Origin: Bacteroidales bacterium
Lineage (GTDB): Bacteria > Bacteroidota > Bacteroidia > Bacteroidales > UBA7960
Reading direction: 5' to 3'
Length of the DNA stretch: 5,029 bases
NCBI GenBank assembly: GCA_007128045.1
Contig: SKYG01000186.1
Location: 1 to 5,029 of the forward strand
The notes below the pieces were generated by a model. The model worked only from the letters and a program-made list of their open reading frames with translations. It was not told the origin of the DNA and ran no database searches. Below are positions 1-5,029 of this stretch, in pieces. A program made the translations under genes and the position numbers. Every line of letters starts with the position of its first letter. The first letter of the stretch is position 1.

Positions 1-1469
1 CCAAGGAGGCGGGCGAGATTGCCGGCTTGAAGGTAAGAAGGATTATCAATGAGCCTACCGCTGCTTCACTGGCCTATGGCCTGGATAAAAAAGACAAAGA
101 TATACGGATCGCAGTCTTCGACCTGGGTGGAGGTATGTTTGATCTCTCAATCCTTGCACTTGGTGATGGCGTATTTGAGGTCAAATCGACCCATGGTGAC
201 ACCCACCTGGGCGGTGATGACTTTGACGATGTGATCATCAACTGGCTGGCCGACGAGTTTAAAAAGGACGAAGGAATTGACCTCCGCAAAGACCCGATGG
301 CATTGCAACGCCTGAAAGAAGGCGCGGAAAAGGCAAAGATAGAGTTATCAAGCTCTACAAGCACCGAGATCAACCTGCCCTATATCATGCCGGTAGACGG
401 TATTCCGAAGCACCTGGTCAGGACGTTGACACGCAGCCAGTTTGAACAGCTTTCTGACAAGCTTATTCAGGCCACCCTGGAACCATGTAAAAAAGCCCTT
501 AGCGATGCCAAACTGCAACCATCAGATATCGATGAGGTAATACTCGTTGGAGGATCTACAAGGATACCAGCCATCCAGGAGGTCGTTGAAAAGTTCTTTG
601 GCAGAAAGCCATCCAAAGGGGTGAATCCTGATGAGGTCGTTGCCATTGGCGCTGCCATCCAGGGAGCCGTACTTACCGGTGAGATCAAAGATGTGCTGCT
701 GCTGGATGTTACTCCACTCTCTTTGGGTATTGAGACGCTGGGTGGGGTTATGACAAAGCTTATTGAAGCCAACGCCACCATCCCAACAAAAAAATCAGAG
801 ACCTTCTCCACCGCGGCCGACAATCAGACATCGGTAGAGATTCATATATTACAGGGTGAAAGGCCTATGGCCAAAGACAACCGCACCATCGGGCGTTTCC
901 ATCTCGACGGTTTGCCACCAGCCCTAAGAGGTATGCCGCAAATTGAGGTGACGTTCGACATTGATGCCAACGGCATCTTGAATGTCTCAGCCAAAGATAA
1001 GGCTACAGGAAAATCTCAACAGATACGGATAGAGGCCTCTTCGGGCTTAAATGAGGAAGAAATCAAGCGCATGAAGGCTGAAGCTGAAGCCAATGCTGAG
1101 GCAGACAGGAAACTGAAAGAAGAGATCGAGAAGATCAACAGCGCAGATGCCCTGATCTTCCAGACAGAGAAGCAGATGAAGGAGTTTGGCGATAAGATTC
1201 CTGCCGAGAAGAAAGAACCTATTGAAAAGGCCCTGAATGACCTGAAGGAAGCACATAAAAACAAAGATATCGTCGCTATTGATACTGCTATGGCTGCCCT
1301 GAATACCAGCTGGCAAGCGGCCAGCGCCGAGATGTATCAGGCATCACAGACAGCCGAACAAGGTGGACAAGCCACCGGCCAGGCGCAGCAAGATGCCAGC
1401 CAGGATGCCGGCAGTCAGAATAAGGATGATGGTGATGTTACGGATGTGGACTTTGAAGAGGTAAAATAA
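1..1469 (+). CDS. dnaK: Chaperone protein DnaK (Hsp70), 5'-truncated by window edge
   Basis: ATP-driven cytoplasmic chaperone that binds exposed hydrophobic peptides and works with DnaJ and GrpE. The reading frame is open from base 3 and already inside the gene (KEAGEIAGL, then INEPTAA), so the TTG at 27 is not a start. About 488 residues are visible and roughly 150 N-terminal residues are missing, compared with a usual length near 640. In order: the rest of the ATPase domain with the phosphate loop DLGGGMFD (120-143), GDTHLGGDDFD and the adenosine motif VGGSTRIP (546-569); the interdomain linker DVLLLDVTP (690-716); the beta substrate-binding domain to about 1050; the charged helical lid to about 1340; and a Gln/Ala/Gly-rich tail ending DVDFEEVK. 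Odd point: the loop normally reads GGGTFD, but here Thr is Met (codon 135-137). The frame is otherwise intact. It converges on tpx. The family assignment is certain. Confidence 0.97.
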   Translation, partial: KEAGEIAGLKVRRIINEPTAASLAYGLDKKDKDIRIAVFDLGGGMFDLSILALGDGVFEVKSTHGDTHLGGDDFDDVIINWLADEFKKDEGIDLRKDPMALQRLKEGAEKAKIELSSSTSTEINLPYIMPVDGIPKHLVRTLTRSQFEQLSDKLIQATLEPCKKALSDAKLQPSDIDEVILVGGSTRIPAIQEVVEKFFGRKPSKGVNPDEVVAIGAAIQGAVLTGEIKDVLLLDVTPLSLGIETLGGVMTKLIEANATIPTKKSETFSTAADNQTSVEIHILQGERPMAKDNRTIGRFHLDGLPPALRGMPQIEVTFDIDANGILNVSAKDKATGKSQQIRIEASSGLNEEEIKRMKAEAEANAEADRKLKEEIEKINSADALIFQTEKQMKEFGDKIPAEKKEPIEKALNDLKEAHKNKDIVAIDTAMAALNTSWQAASAEMYQASQTAEQGGQATGQAQQDASQDAGSQNKDDGDVTDVDFEEVK

Positions 1470-1470
1470 G

Positions 1471-1983
1471 CTAAAGGAGCTCTCTGGCAATACGAAGTGC
1501 CTTGTCATAATTGGGGTGATCACCAACTTCTCTTACCAGTTCTACGTATCTTACGAGATCGGTCTGGTCGATAATGATGATCCCCCTGGCAAGCGTACGG
1601 TGTTCCTCAATCAGAAAACCATATTTGATGCCAAAGTCGACATCTTTGTGGTCTGATACAGTAACCAGTTTGTCTATCCCTTCAGCGGCACAAAACCTTT
1701 TTAAAGCAAACGGTAAGTCGCAGGAAATGGTGATTACCTGAACATCCTGCAATTTTGATGCCTCCAGGTTAAAGCGTTTGGTCTGTTCACCACATACATC
1801 AGTGTCAATACTCGGCAACGATGATATGATTTTCACCTTCCCGGAAAAGTCGCTTAGTTGCATGGGGGTCAGGTCTGGGTACACAGCAAAAAAGTTTTTG
1901 GCCTGCAAGTTTGGTTTTATCTGCTTACCCATTAAAGTAACAGGCTTTCCATCAATAGTAACAAGGTTTTTATTTCTTTTCAT
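1471..1983 (-). CDS. tpx: Thiol peroxidase Tpx (atypical 2-Cys peroxiredoxin)
   Basis: Reduces hydrogen peroxide and alkyl hydroperoxides, normally with electrons from thioredoxin. The protein has 170 residues, against 168 for E. coli Tpx. The active site SIDTDVC gives Thr61 and the peroxidatic Cys64. The resolving Cys98 lies in KRFCAAEG, 34 residues on, the same spacing as Cys61/Cys95 in E. coli. Arg133 (LAR) completes the catalytic triad. A further Cys88 (ISCDLP) replaces the Ala or Val usual there. The N-terminal VTIDGKPVTLMG is the typical Tpx beta-hairpin. An upstream ATG at 2034 would add 17 unrelated residues. I chose the ATG at 1983 because the family homology begins there and AGGAAG stands 5 bases before it. 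No signal peptide is present, so it is cytoplasmic. It is transcribed alone: a terminator separates it from the upstream minus-strand genes. I could not identify a convincing promoter in 1984-2120. Confidence 0.95.
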   Translation of the reverse strand: MKRNKNLVTIDGKPVTLMGKQIKPNLQAKNFFAVYPDLTPMQLSDFSGKVKIISSLPSIDTDVCGEQTKRFNLEASKLQDVQVITISCDLPFALKRFCAAEGIDKLVTVSDHKDVDFGIKYGFLIEEHRTLARGIIIIDQTDLVRYVELVREVGDHPNYDKALRIARELL

Positions 1984-1988
1984 AATAG

Positions 1989-1994
1989 CTTCCT
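1989..1994 (-). promoter_or_regulatory. Ribosome binding site of tpx
   Basis: On the minus strand this reads AGGAAG, five bases before the ATG at 1983. It supports the shorter tpx start over the ATG at 2034. It is the only Shine-Dalgarno-like sequence I see in front of a gene in this window, in keeping with the weak use of such sites in Bacteroidota. Confidence 0.6.
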
Positions 1995-2120
1995 GAAAAC
2001 AATTTACATAAGGTTTTATACTGTTATGAAACAAGATATGTTCGGATTTGTTTAAATTGACAACGGCTGAATGTTTTTCTACAAGCTTACGGGATCATCA
2101 ACAACATAATTTGAATGCAT

Positions 2121-2152
2121 AAAAAAACCGGGATAGCATCCCGGTTTTTTTT
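2121..2152 (-). terminator. Rho-independent terminator, symmetrical, after the DUF2148 gene
   Basis: A perfect 7-bp GC-rich stem, CCGGGAT (2128-2134) with ATCCCGG (2138-2144), closes a 3-base loop (AGC). It is flanked by seven A on one side and eight T on the other, which can extend the stem and give a U-tract on either strand. It starts 15 bases past the stop of the DUF2148 gene on the minus strand, so ending that operon is its obvious role. It also insulates tpx from read-through. By symmetry it could act on the plus strand too, but no plus-strand gene ends here. Confidence 0.9.
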
Positions 2153-2167
2153 ATGGCATATGATCAT

Positions 2168-2707
2168 TCATTTCCTGTCGAAGAAAGGATTTTTTGCGGT
2201 AGCGGAAAGAGGGATACCATAAATGATTGGCACATCGTCGCCCAACAGATTCATTTCCTTTGCAGCCACTCCTATTGTATACATGATGCGGTTATCGACG
2301 CGGTGGTCCATGGCAACGCCAACAGCAGAACCAATGGCGATGCCAAGATCCCCCGTATTGAAAGCACAGGGCACATCAGGATGCTCCTTTTTTTGTGAGC
2401 AGCCCTGGAAGCCACAGTATCCGCAGTACACCAGATTGATAGTGCTTATCTTTGTTCCAAACAGAACAACCACGTCAGCTTGGTTTAACACGTTGATGGC
2501 ATCTCTGGTAAATATCTGGTTATCTTCCCTTTCACCAATTTCTTTCATGGTACGGGCCAACTCCTGAAGTTCACGGTCTGTCACGATGGCACATACCAGA
2601 TTGCTGACCCCTCTTGCCTTGGGGGCAGTTACTGCGGCAACAACCATCTTCTTTGCTACATCAATCAGGGTGTCTTTGATAATATCCTGTTCATTATATA
2701 TGGCCAT
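2168..2707 (-). CDS. DUF2148 (COG4739) protein with ferredoxin-like cysteine cluster
   Basis: Protein of 179 residues of unknown function. It matches what I know of the DUF2148 family, described as containing a ferredoxin-type domain. Five cysteines are present: Cys39 (LVCAIV) and a cluster Cys95-x2-Cys98-x4-Cys103-x10-Cys114 (CGYCGFQGC, then VPCAF), a pattern suited to an iron-sulfur cluster. Family-typical stretches follow: DLGIAIGSAVG (120-130), HRVDNRIMYT (135-144) and GIPLSATAKNPFFDRK at the C-terminus. There is no signal peptide or clear membrane helix, so it is probably cytoplasmic. It starts 14 bp after the stop of the DnaB-like gene on the same strand and ends at a strong terminator, so the two are probably co-transcribed. 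No Shine-Dalgarno sequence precedes the ATG. The short gap holds the 10-bp palindrome AAGAATTCTT (2711-2720). The family call is fairly sure; reaction and partner are unknown. Confidence 0.8.
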   Translation of the reverse strand: MAIYNEQDIIKDTLIDVAKKMVVAAVTAPKARGVSNLVCAIVTDRELQELARTMKEIGEREDNQIFTRDAINVLNQADVVVLFGTKISTINLVYCGYCGFQGCSQKKEHPDVPCAFNTGDLGIAIGSAVGVAMDHRVDNRIMYTIGVAAKEMNLLGDDVPIIYGIPLSATAKNPFFDRK

Positions 2708-2721
2708 AGGAAGAATTCTTA

Positions 2722-3621
2722 TCAGGATAAGTCTACAAATTTTGAAATACTTTCAATAAATGAAAGGGGCACGACAGTCTGTTTGGATGGATCAGTATGC
2801 TTGGCTATCACCAACTCTACATCAGACTTTCCTTCTGAGTGTCCATTCGTTTTTGACAGACCACCACGATGAAGAAATACCACAAGGTCTGACAGTTCAC
2901 TAATAAATACCGGTAATTCTTTCAGCGCAGGTCTCTCTGCACGCACAAAGCCAGGAAAGGAATTGGGCATTTGTGAAAATAACAATACAGGAAGGTTTAA
3001 TTCACTGGCAATATCTTTTAACTGTTTTACGATGTTACTAAGCTGCTCAGACCGGCTTTCAGGATCAGCAATGTGGGTGGTGAGCAACTCCAGATAATCG
3101 ATAATAATCAGGTCTATGTGATGAACAAATTTTAACTGCCGGCATCGTTGTAACAATTCAGTAACAGTGAGTGTGGGGGAATCATCAAAAAAAATGTTTG
3201 CTCTGGCAATACTGCTCAACAAGGAGTGCATATGATCTTTTTCACTGGCCTTAAGAGGGCCATGTTTCAGTTTGTTGAGCGACATGCCTGTTTCACTCTC
3301 AATAATCCTGCTGGTCATTTTCTGATTAGACCGCTCAGCAGAGAATATGGCTAACGAATAGTTATTCTTGATGGCCATATTGTTGGCAACAGACAATAAA
3401 AAAGCGGTCTTACCCATACCTGGTCTTACCGCTACTGTTATCAGTTGCCCCTTTTGTAGTCCGCCTGTTGCATTGTCGAGCGCCTTAAACCCTGTTGATA
3501 ACCCATTCAAAGGAAGGTCTTGCCCGAAGTTCTTTTGCAGTGCTTGGTTTACCAGATCGCGGATACTGGTAAACGCAAACACCTCTGTCTGCTCTGTGAC
3601 TTCTAAAGTGTTTTGCTCCAT
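2722..3621 (-). CDS. DnaB-like RecA-fold ATPase without the DnaB N-terminal domain
   Basis: Protein of 299 residues resembling only the C-terminal ATPase half of replicative helicase DnaB (usually 450-520 residues). Residues 18-30 resemble the DnaB linker helix; GLSTGFKALD (40-49) opens the RecA fold. Walker A is VRPGMGKTAF (65-74, Lys71, Thr72), the catalytic Glu is Glu96 (FSAERS), Walker B is LIIIDYLELL (Asp175), and the sensor region SRSEQLSNIVKQLKDIA to LLFSQM (189-218) ends with Gln217. Divergence is at the C-terminal end: the DnaB stretch RESGxIEQDAD is replaced around 235-245, keeping Ile240 and Asp245, and the KQRNG-type motif carrying the arginine finger reads KHTDP (Lys274 kept, Arg absent). 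ATP binding is therefore likely, but ordinary hexameric helicase activity is doubtful. It is not the main dnaB. It heads a probable operon with the DUF2148 gene. Role unknown: a recombination, repair or regulatory ATPase is conceivable. Confidence 0.82.
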   Translation of the reverse strand: MEQNTLEVTEQTEVFAFTSIRDLVNQALQKNFGQDLPLNGLSTGFKALDNATGGLQKGQLITVAVRPGMGKTAFLLSVANNMAIKNNYSLAIFSAERSNQKMTSRIIESETGMSLNKLKHGPLKASEKDHMHSLLSSIARANIFFDDSPTLTVTELLQRCRQLKFVHHIDLIIIDYLELLTTHIADPESRSEQLSNIVKQLKDIASELNLPVLLFSQMPNSFPGFVRAERPALKELPVFISELSDLVVFLHRGGLSKTNGHSEGKSDVELVIAKHTDPSKQTVVPLSFIESISKFVDLS

Positions 3622-3651
3622 GATACTATATTTTTAATGAACATATTGCCT

Positions 3652-3678
3652 CAAATATATAAAAAAAAAGACACCAAA
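3652..3678 (-). promoter_or_regulatory. Candidate promoter of the DnaB-like/DUF2148 operon
   Basis: On the minus strand the -7 element TATATTTG (3659-3652) matches the Bacteroidota consensus TAnnTTTG exactly. A TTTG (3678-3675) lies upstream, but with a 15-base spacer, shorter than the usual 17-23. Transcription would start near 3645, leaving a leader of about 24 bases before the ATG at 3621. A run of ten A/T bases fills the spacer. The -7 match is good; the -33 assignment is tentative. Confidence 0.5.
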
Positions 3679-3728
3679 CCTGTTAAAAAATGCTATAAGT
3701 AATGTTTCGAATGAATAATTTTCAACTA

Positions 3729-3761
3729 TTTGTTCGCGAACAATTATCCAGGGTAATTTTA
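3729..3761 (+). promoter_or_regulatory. Candidate promoter of the CarH-like regulator gene
   Basis: TTTG (3729-3732), a 21-base spacer and TAATTTTA (3754-3761, seven of eight positions of TAnnTTTG) fit the Bacteroidota -33/-7 pattern. Transcription would start near 3767 and give a leader of about 88 bases before the ATG at 3855. A perfect palindrome overlaps the -33 element and fills half of the spacer, which suggests control at this promoter. The promoter is divergent from that of the DnaB-like gene, whose -7 element is about 70 bp away. Confidence 0.5.
3730..3743. promoter_or_regulatory. Perfect 14-bp palindrome, candidate operator
   Basis: TTGTTCGCGAACAA equals its own reverse complement over all 14 bases, in otherwise AT-rich DNA. 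It covers the last three bases of the -33 element and the first eleven bases of the spacer of the regulator promoter, the region where MerR-family proteins commonly bind. Autorepression by the adjacent CarH-like protein is the simplest reading, but another factor could bind. I see no second copy before the gene at 5010. Confidence 0.6.
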
Positions 3762-3854
3762 TGCTCCATTGAACTTTCTCAGGTACTGCCTTGTTGATTG
3801 ATTAACAGCAGATATATCAAGCAACAAACAGCTCTAAAACACAGAATTCCAGCA

Positions 3855-4736
3855 ATGATGCATTACTCCATAAATGATCTGGAAAAAATAACAGGTATCA
3901 AAGCCCACACCATCAGGATGTGGGAGAAACGATATAATGCCGTTCAGCCCGAACGTACATCTACCAATATCAGATACTATAAAGATTGCGACTTAAAAAA
4001 ACTTTTAAACATTAGCACGCTGAATAAGCATGGGATCAAAATCTCGCATATCATCAGGATGTGTCAGGAAGAGATCAATGAAAAGATCCTGGAACTATCA
4101 AACAGTGCTACAGATTTTGAAAGTTATATCAATAGCCTGGTGGTCGCCATGATCGAGTTAAATGAAGATAGCTTCGAAAAGATCCTGTCCAACTCACTCA
4201 TTAAAATTGGCTTTGAAAAAACGGTTACACATGTGTTGTATCCATTTCTTGAAAAAGTAGGGGTATTATGGCTGGTGGGTACCATAAACCCCGCACAGGA
4301 ACACTTTATCGTTAACCTGATCAGACAAAAACTAATTGTGGCTATCGATGGTCAGGAGAAGGTTGACCATGAGAATGCCAAAACATTTTTGCTGTTTCTT
4401 CCGGAAAATGAACTTCATGAGCTTGGATTGCTATTTTATACCTACCTGATTAAAAAGAAAGGACACAAGGTGATATACCTGGGTCAATCGGTTCCCTATA
4501 ATGACCTGATCGAAGTCCTGAAGATCAGAAACGCCCATTACCTGTTCACGTATTTTGTTGCCGGCCTTACCACTGAAGATATCCCCGCCTATTTATCAAA
4601 ACTGTCAGCAGACCTTCCCAATCAGAAAATTTTTGTTACCGGCCTTCAGGTAAATAAAAGCAACCTAAAGCTGCCAAACAACATCACCCCCATCCAACAT
4701 GCAGAGGCCTTCAGAGAGATGCTGAATACTTTGTAA
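3855..4736 (+). CDS. MerR-family regulator with cobalamin-binding domain, CarH/LitR-like light sensor
   Basis: Probable transcriptional repressor that uses adenosylcobalamin as a light-sensitive cofactor, usually controlling carotenoid or photoprotection genes. The chosen ATG gives 293 residues. Residues 3-70 form the MerR winged helix-turn-helix (YSINDLEKITGIKAHTIRMW, then EKRYNAV and NIRYY). A helical bundle (about 85-165) carries the Wx9EH signature: Trp139, Glu149, His150 (INPAQEHF). The Rossmann-type B12 domain has ExHxxG (Glu186, His188, Gly191), where His188 would be the lower cobalt ligand, then YLGQSVP (208-214) and VTGLQ (261-265). Leu140 stands where Thermus CarH has His132, the ligand formed after light exposure. 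The frame extends to a TTG at 3798, but the family begins close to the helix-turn-helix, so ATG 3855 (or 3858) is preferred. No Shine-Dalgarno sequence is seen. The following gene on the same strand is probably a sigma factor, a likely target. Confidence 0.9.
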   Translation: MMHYSINDLEKITGIKAHTIRMWEKRYNAVQPERTSTNIRYYKDCDLKKLLNISTLNKHGIKISHIIRMCQEEINEKILELSNSATDFESYINSLVVAMIELNEDSFEKILSNSLIKIGFEKTVTHVLYPFLEKVGVLWLVGTINPAQEHFIVNLIRQKLIVAIDGQEKVDHENAKTFLLFLPENELHELGLLFYTYLIKKKGHKVIYLGQSVPYNDLIEVLKIRNAHYLFTYFVAGLTTEDIPAYLSKLSADLPNQKIFVTGLQVNKSNLKLPNNITPIQHAEAFREMLNTL

Positions 4737-4776
4737 CAGACCTTTCGACTTTTCGACCTTCAGACCTTCCGACTGT
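4737..4776. repeat. Short degenerate GACCTT/CGACTT tandem repeat
   Basis: Immediately after the regulator stop codon the sequence runs through five related 7-9 base units: CAGACCTTT, CGACTTTT, CGACCTT, CAGACCTTC and CGACTGT. The units share GAC followed by a pyrimidine-rich stretch. The stretch is pyrimidine-rich on the plus strand and clearly distinct from the AT-rich DNA beyond it. It is non-coding as far as I can see. It may be a small intergenic microsatellite of the host genome. Confidence 0.6.
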
Positions 4777-4799
4777 ATTCCTTGTATGAACAGGGCTTT

Positions 4800-4824
4800 T
4801 ATATTATTTAACAAAAATAATATA
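4800..4824. other. All-AT perfect hairpin downstream of the regulator gene
   Basis: TATATTATTT (4800-4809) pairs perfectly with AAATAATATA (4815-4824) around a 5-base loop AACAA. The 10-bp stem has no G or C and no T-run follows, so it is not a standard terminator. It lies 63 bases after the regulator stop codon and could mark the transcript end or protect it from exonucleases. Chance is possible in DNA this AT-rich. Confidence 0.4.
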
Positions 4825-4939
4825 GGCAATTTATTTCATATGTCGATTAATTTATTTAATTTTATAATACAAACATTGATATTTAGTCAACGAATCAAAG
4901 GTATTACTAAACTTAATTTGTTAAAAAACTAAAAACATG

Positions 4940-4969
4940 TTGGAACTGTAATTTTTTTGTTTAACTTTA
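4940..4969 (+). promoter_or_regulatory. Candidate promoter of the gene starting at 5010
   Basis: TTG (4940-4942), a 19-base spacer and TAACTTTA (4962-4969, seven of eight positions of TAnnTTTG) fit the Bacteroidota consensus well. The start of transcription would fall near 4975, leaving a leader of about 35 bases with no Shine-Dalgarno sequence before the ATG at 5010. It implies that the downstream gene can be expressed independently of the regulator gene. Confidence 0.6.
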
Positions 4970-4987
4970 CATTAATTAAATTAAACA
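4958..4987. promoter_or_regulatory. Inverted repeat over the -7 region, possible operator
   Basis: TGTTTAA (4958-4964) and TTAAACA (4981-4987) form a perfect 7-bp inverted repeat with a 16-base spacing. The left arm overlaps the -7 element and the right arm lies just past the predicted transcription start. A second dyad, ATTAAA (4975-4980) with TTTAAT (4988-4993), overlaps it. A repressor bound here would block the promoter, and the adjacent CarH-like protein is the natural candidate. The arms are AT-rich, so the match could be accidental. Confidence 0.35.
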
Positions 4988-5009
4988 TTTAATCAAACCC
5001 TTATCACTC

Positions 5010-5029
5010 ATGACAGCAGTAGAATTTAA
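5010..5029 (+). CDS. Start of a gene cut by the window edge, probably an ECF sigma factor
   Basis: Only ATG and five further complete codons are visible (MTAVEF, then an Asn or Lys codon). A well-spaced promoter precedes it. From memory, many ECF sigma factors of Bacteroidota begin with MTAxEFN, and in this phylum a sigma factor gene often follows a CarH-like MerR gene at the head of carotenoid genes. Six residues cannot prove a family, so the product is an inference from context; that a gene starts here is more secure. Confidence 0.5.

Noticed and set aside
27..29. TTG as the start of a 480-residue DnaK-like protein
   Set aside because: The frame is open and homologous to DnaK upstream to base 3; the gene is simply cut by the window edge.
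1515..1524. Palindrome GGTGATCACC just past the dnaK stop, as a terminator
   Set aside because: It has no loop and no T-run, and it encodes the conserved VGDHP region of Tpx; coding constraint explains it.
2007..2028. CATAA...TTATG inverted repeat upstream of tpx as an operator
   Set aside because: Arms are only five bases and AT-rich, with a 12-base gap; expected by chance.
1984..2034. Longer tpx beginning at the ATG at 2034
   Set aside because: The extra 17 residues do not resemble the family, and the internal ATG at 1983 has a ribosome binding site and gives the usual length.
2153..2567. Plus-strand open frames over the DUF2148 gene
   Set aside because: They are antisense to a gene with clear family features and show no protein character of their own.
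2711..2720. Palindrome AAGAATTCTT between the DnaB-like and DUF2148 genes
   Set aside because: Short, without loop or promoter context; too little to call a regulatory site.
3798..3854. Nineteen-residue N-terminal extension of the CarH-like protein from a TTG
   Set aside because: The family starts next to the helix-turn-helix, and ATG codons at 3855 and 3858 are available; the extension shows no recognisable sequence.
1..5029. CRISPR array, insertion sequence, tRNA or rRNA
   Set aside because: No regularly spaced repeats, transposase frames, terminal inverted repeats or tRNA-like cloverleaf were seen on either strand.

Overview
The window looks like a piece of a Bacteroidota chromosome, most like the Chitinophagaceae/Sphingobacteriia side of the phylum. 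The reasons are the closeness of the DnaK and MerR-type proteins to that group as I recall it, promoter-like elements of the Bacteroidota type (TTG/TTTG, a spacer, then TAnnTTTG), mostly absent Shine-Dalgarno sequences and AT-rich intergenic DNA. The assignment is from memory of families, not from a search.

Layout. (1) 1-1469, + strand: the C-terminal three quarters of DnaK, cut by the left edge. (2) 1471-1983, - strand: thiol peroxidase Tpx, convergent with dnaK with a single base between the stop codons. (3) 2121-2152: a strong symmetrical hairpin terminator that ends the next minus-strand unit. (4) 2168-2707 and 2722-3621, - strand: a DUF2148 protein with a probable iron-sulfur cysteine cluster, preceded 14 bp upstream by a DnaB-helicase-like ATPase that lacks the primase-binding N-terminal domain. 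They probably form a two-gene operon read from a promoter near 3652-3678. (5) 3622-3854: a divergent promoter region containing a perfect 14-bp palindrome. (6) 3855-4736, + strand: a CarH/LitR-like MerR regulator with a cobalamin-binding domain, a probable B12-based light sensor. (7) 4737-5009: a non-coding stretch with a short degenerate GACCTT-type tandem repeat, an all-AT hairpin and a well-spaced Bacteroidota promoter. (8) 5010-5029: the first codons of another gene, probably an ECF sigma factor, cut by the right edge.

How they fit together. DnaK and Tpx are housekeeping stress proteins (protein folding and peroxide removal). The right end is a probable light-response module: a CarH-like repressor next to a sigma factor gene, an arrangement that in Bacteroidota commonly precedes carotenoid genes (crtI, crtB), which would lie just outside the window. 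The most unusual points are a Thr-to-Met change in the catalytic phosphate loop of DnaK, the DnaB-like ATPase that has lost the arginine-finger motif, and the palindrome placed inside the promoter of the light-sensor gene.
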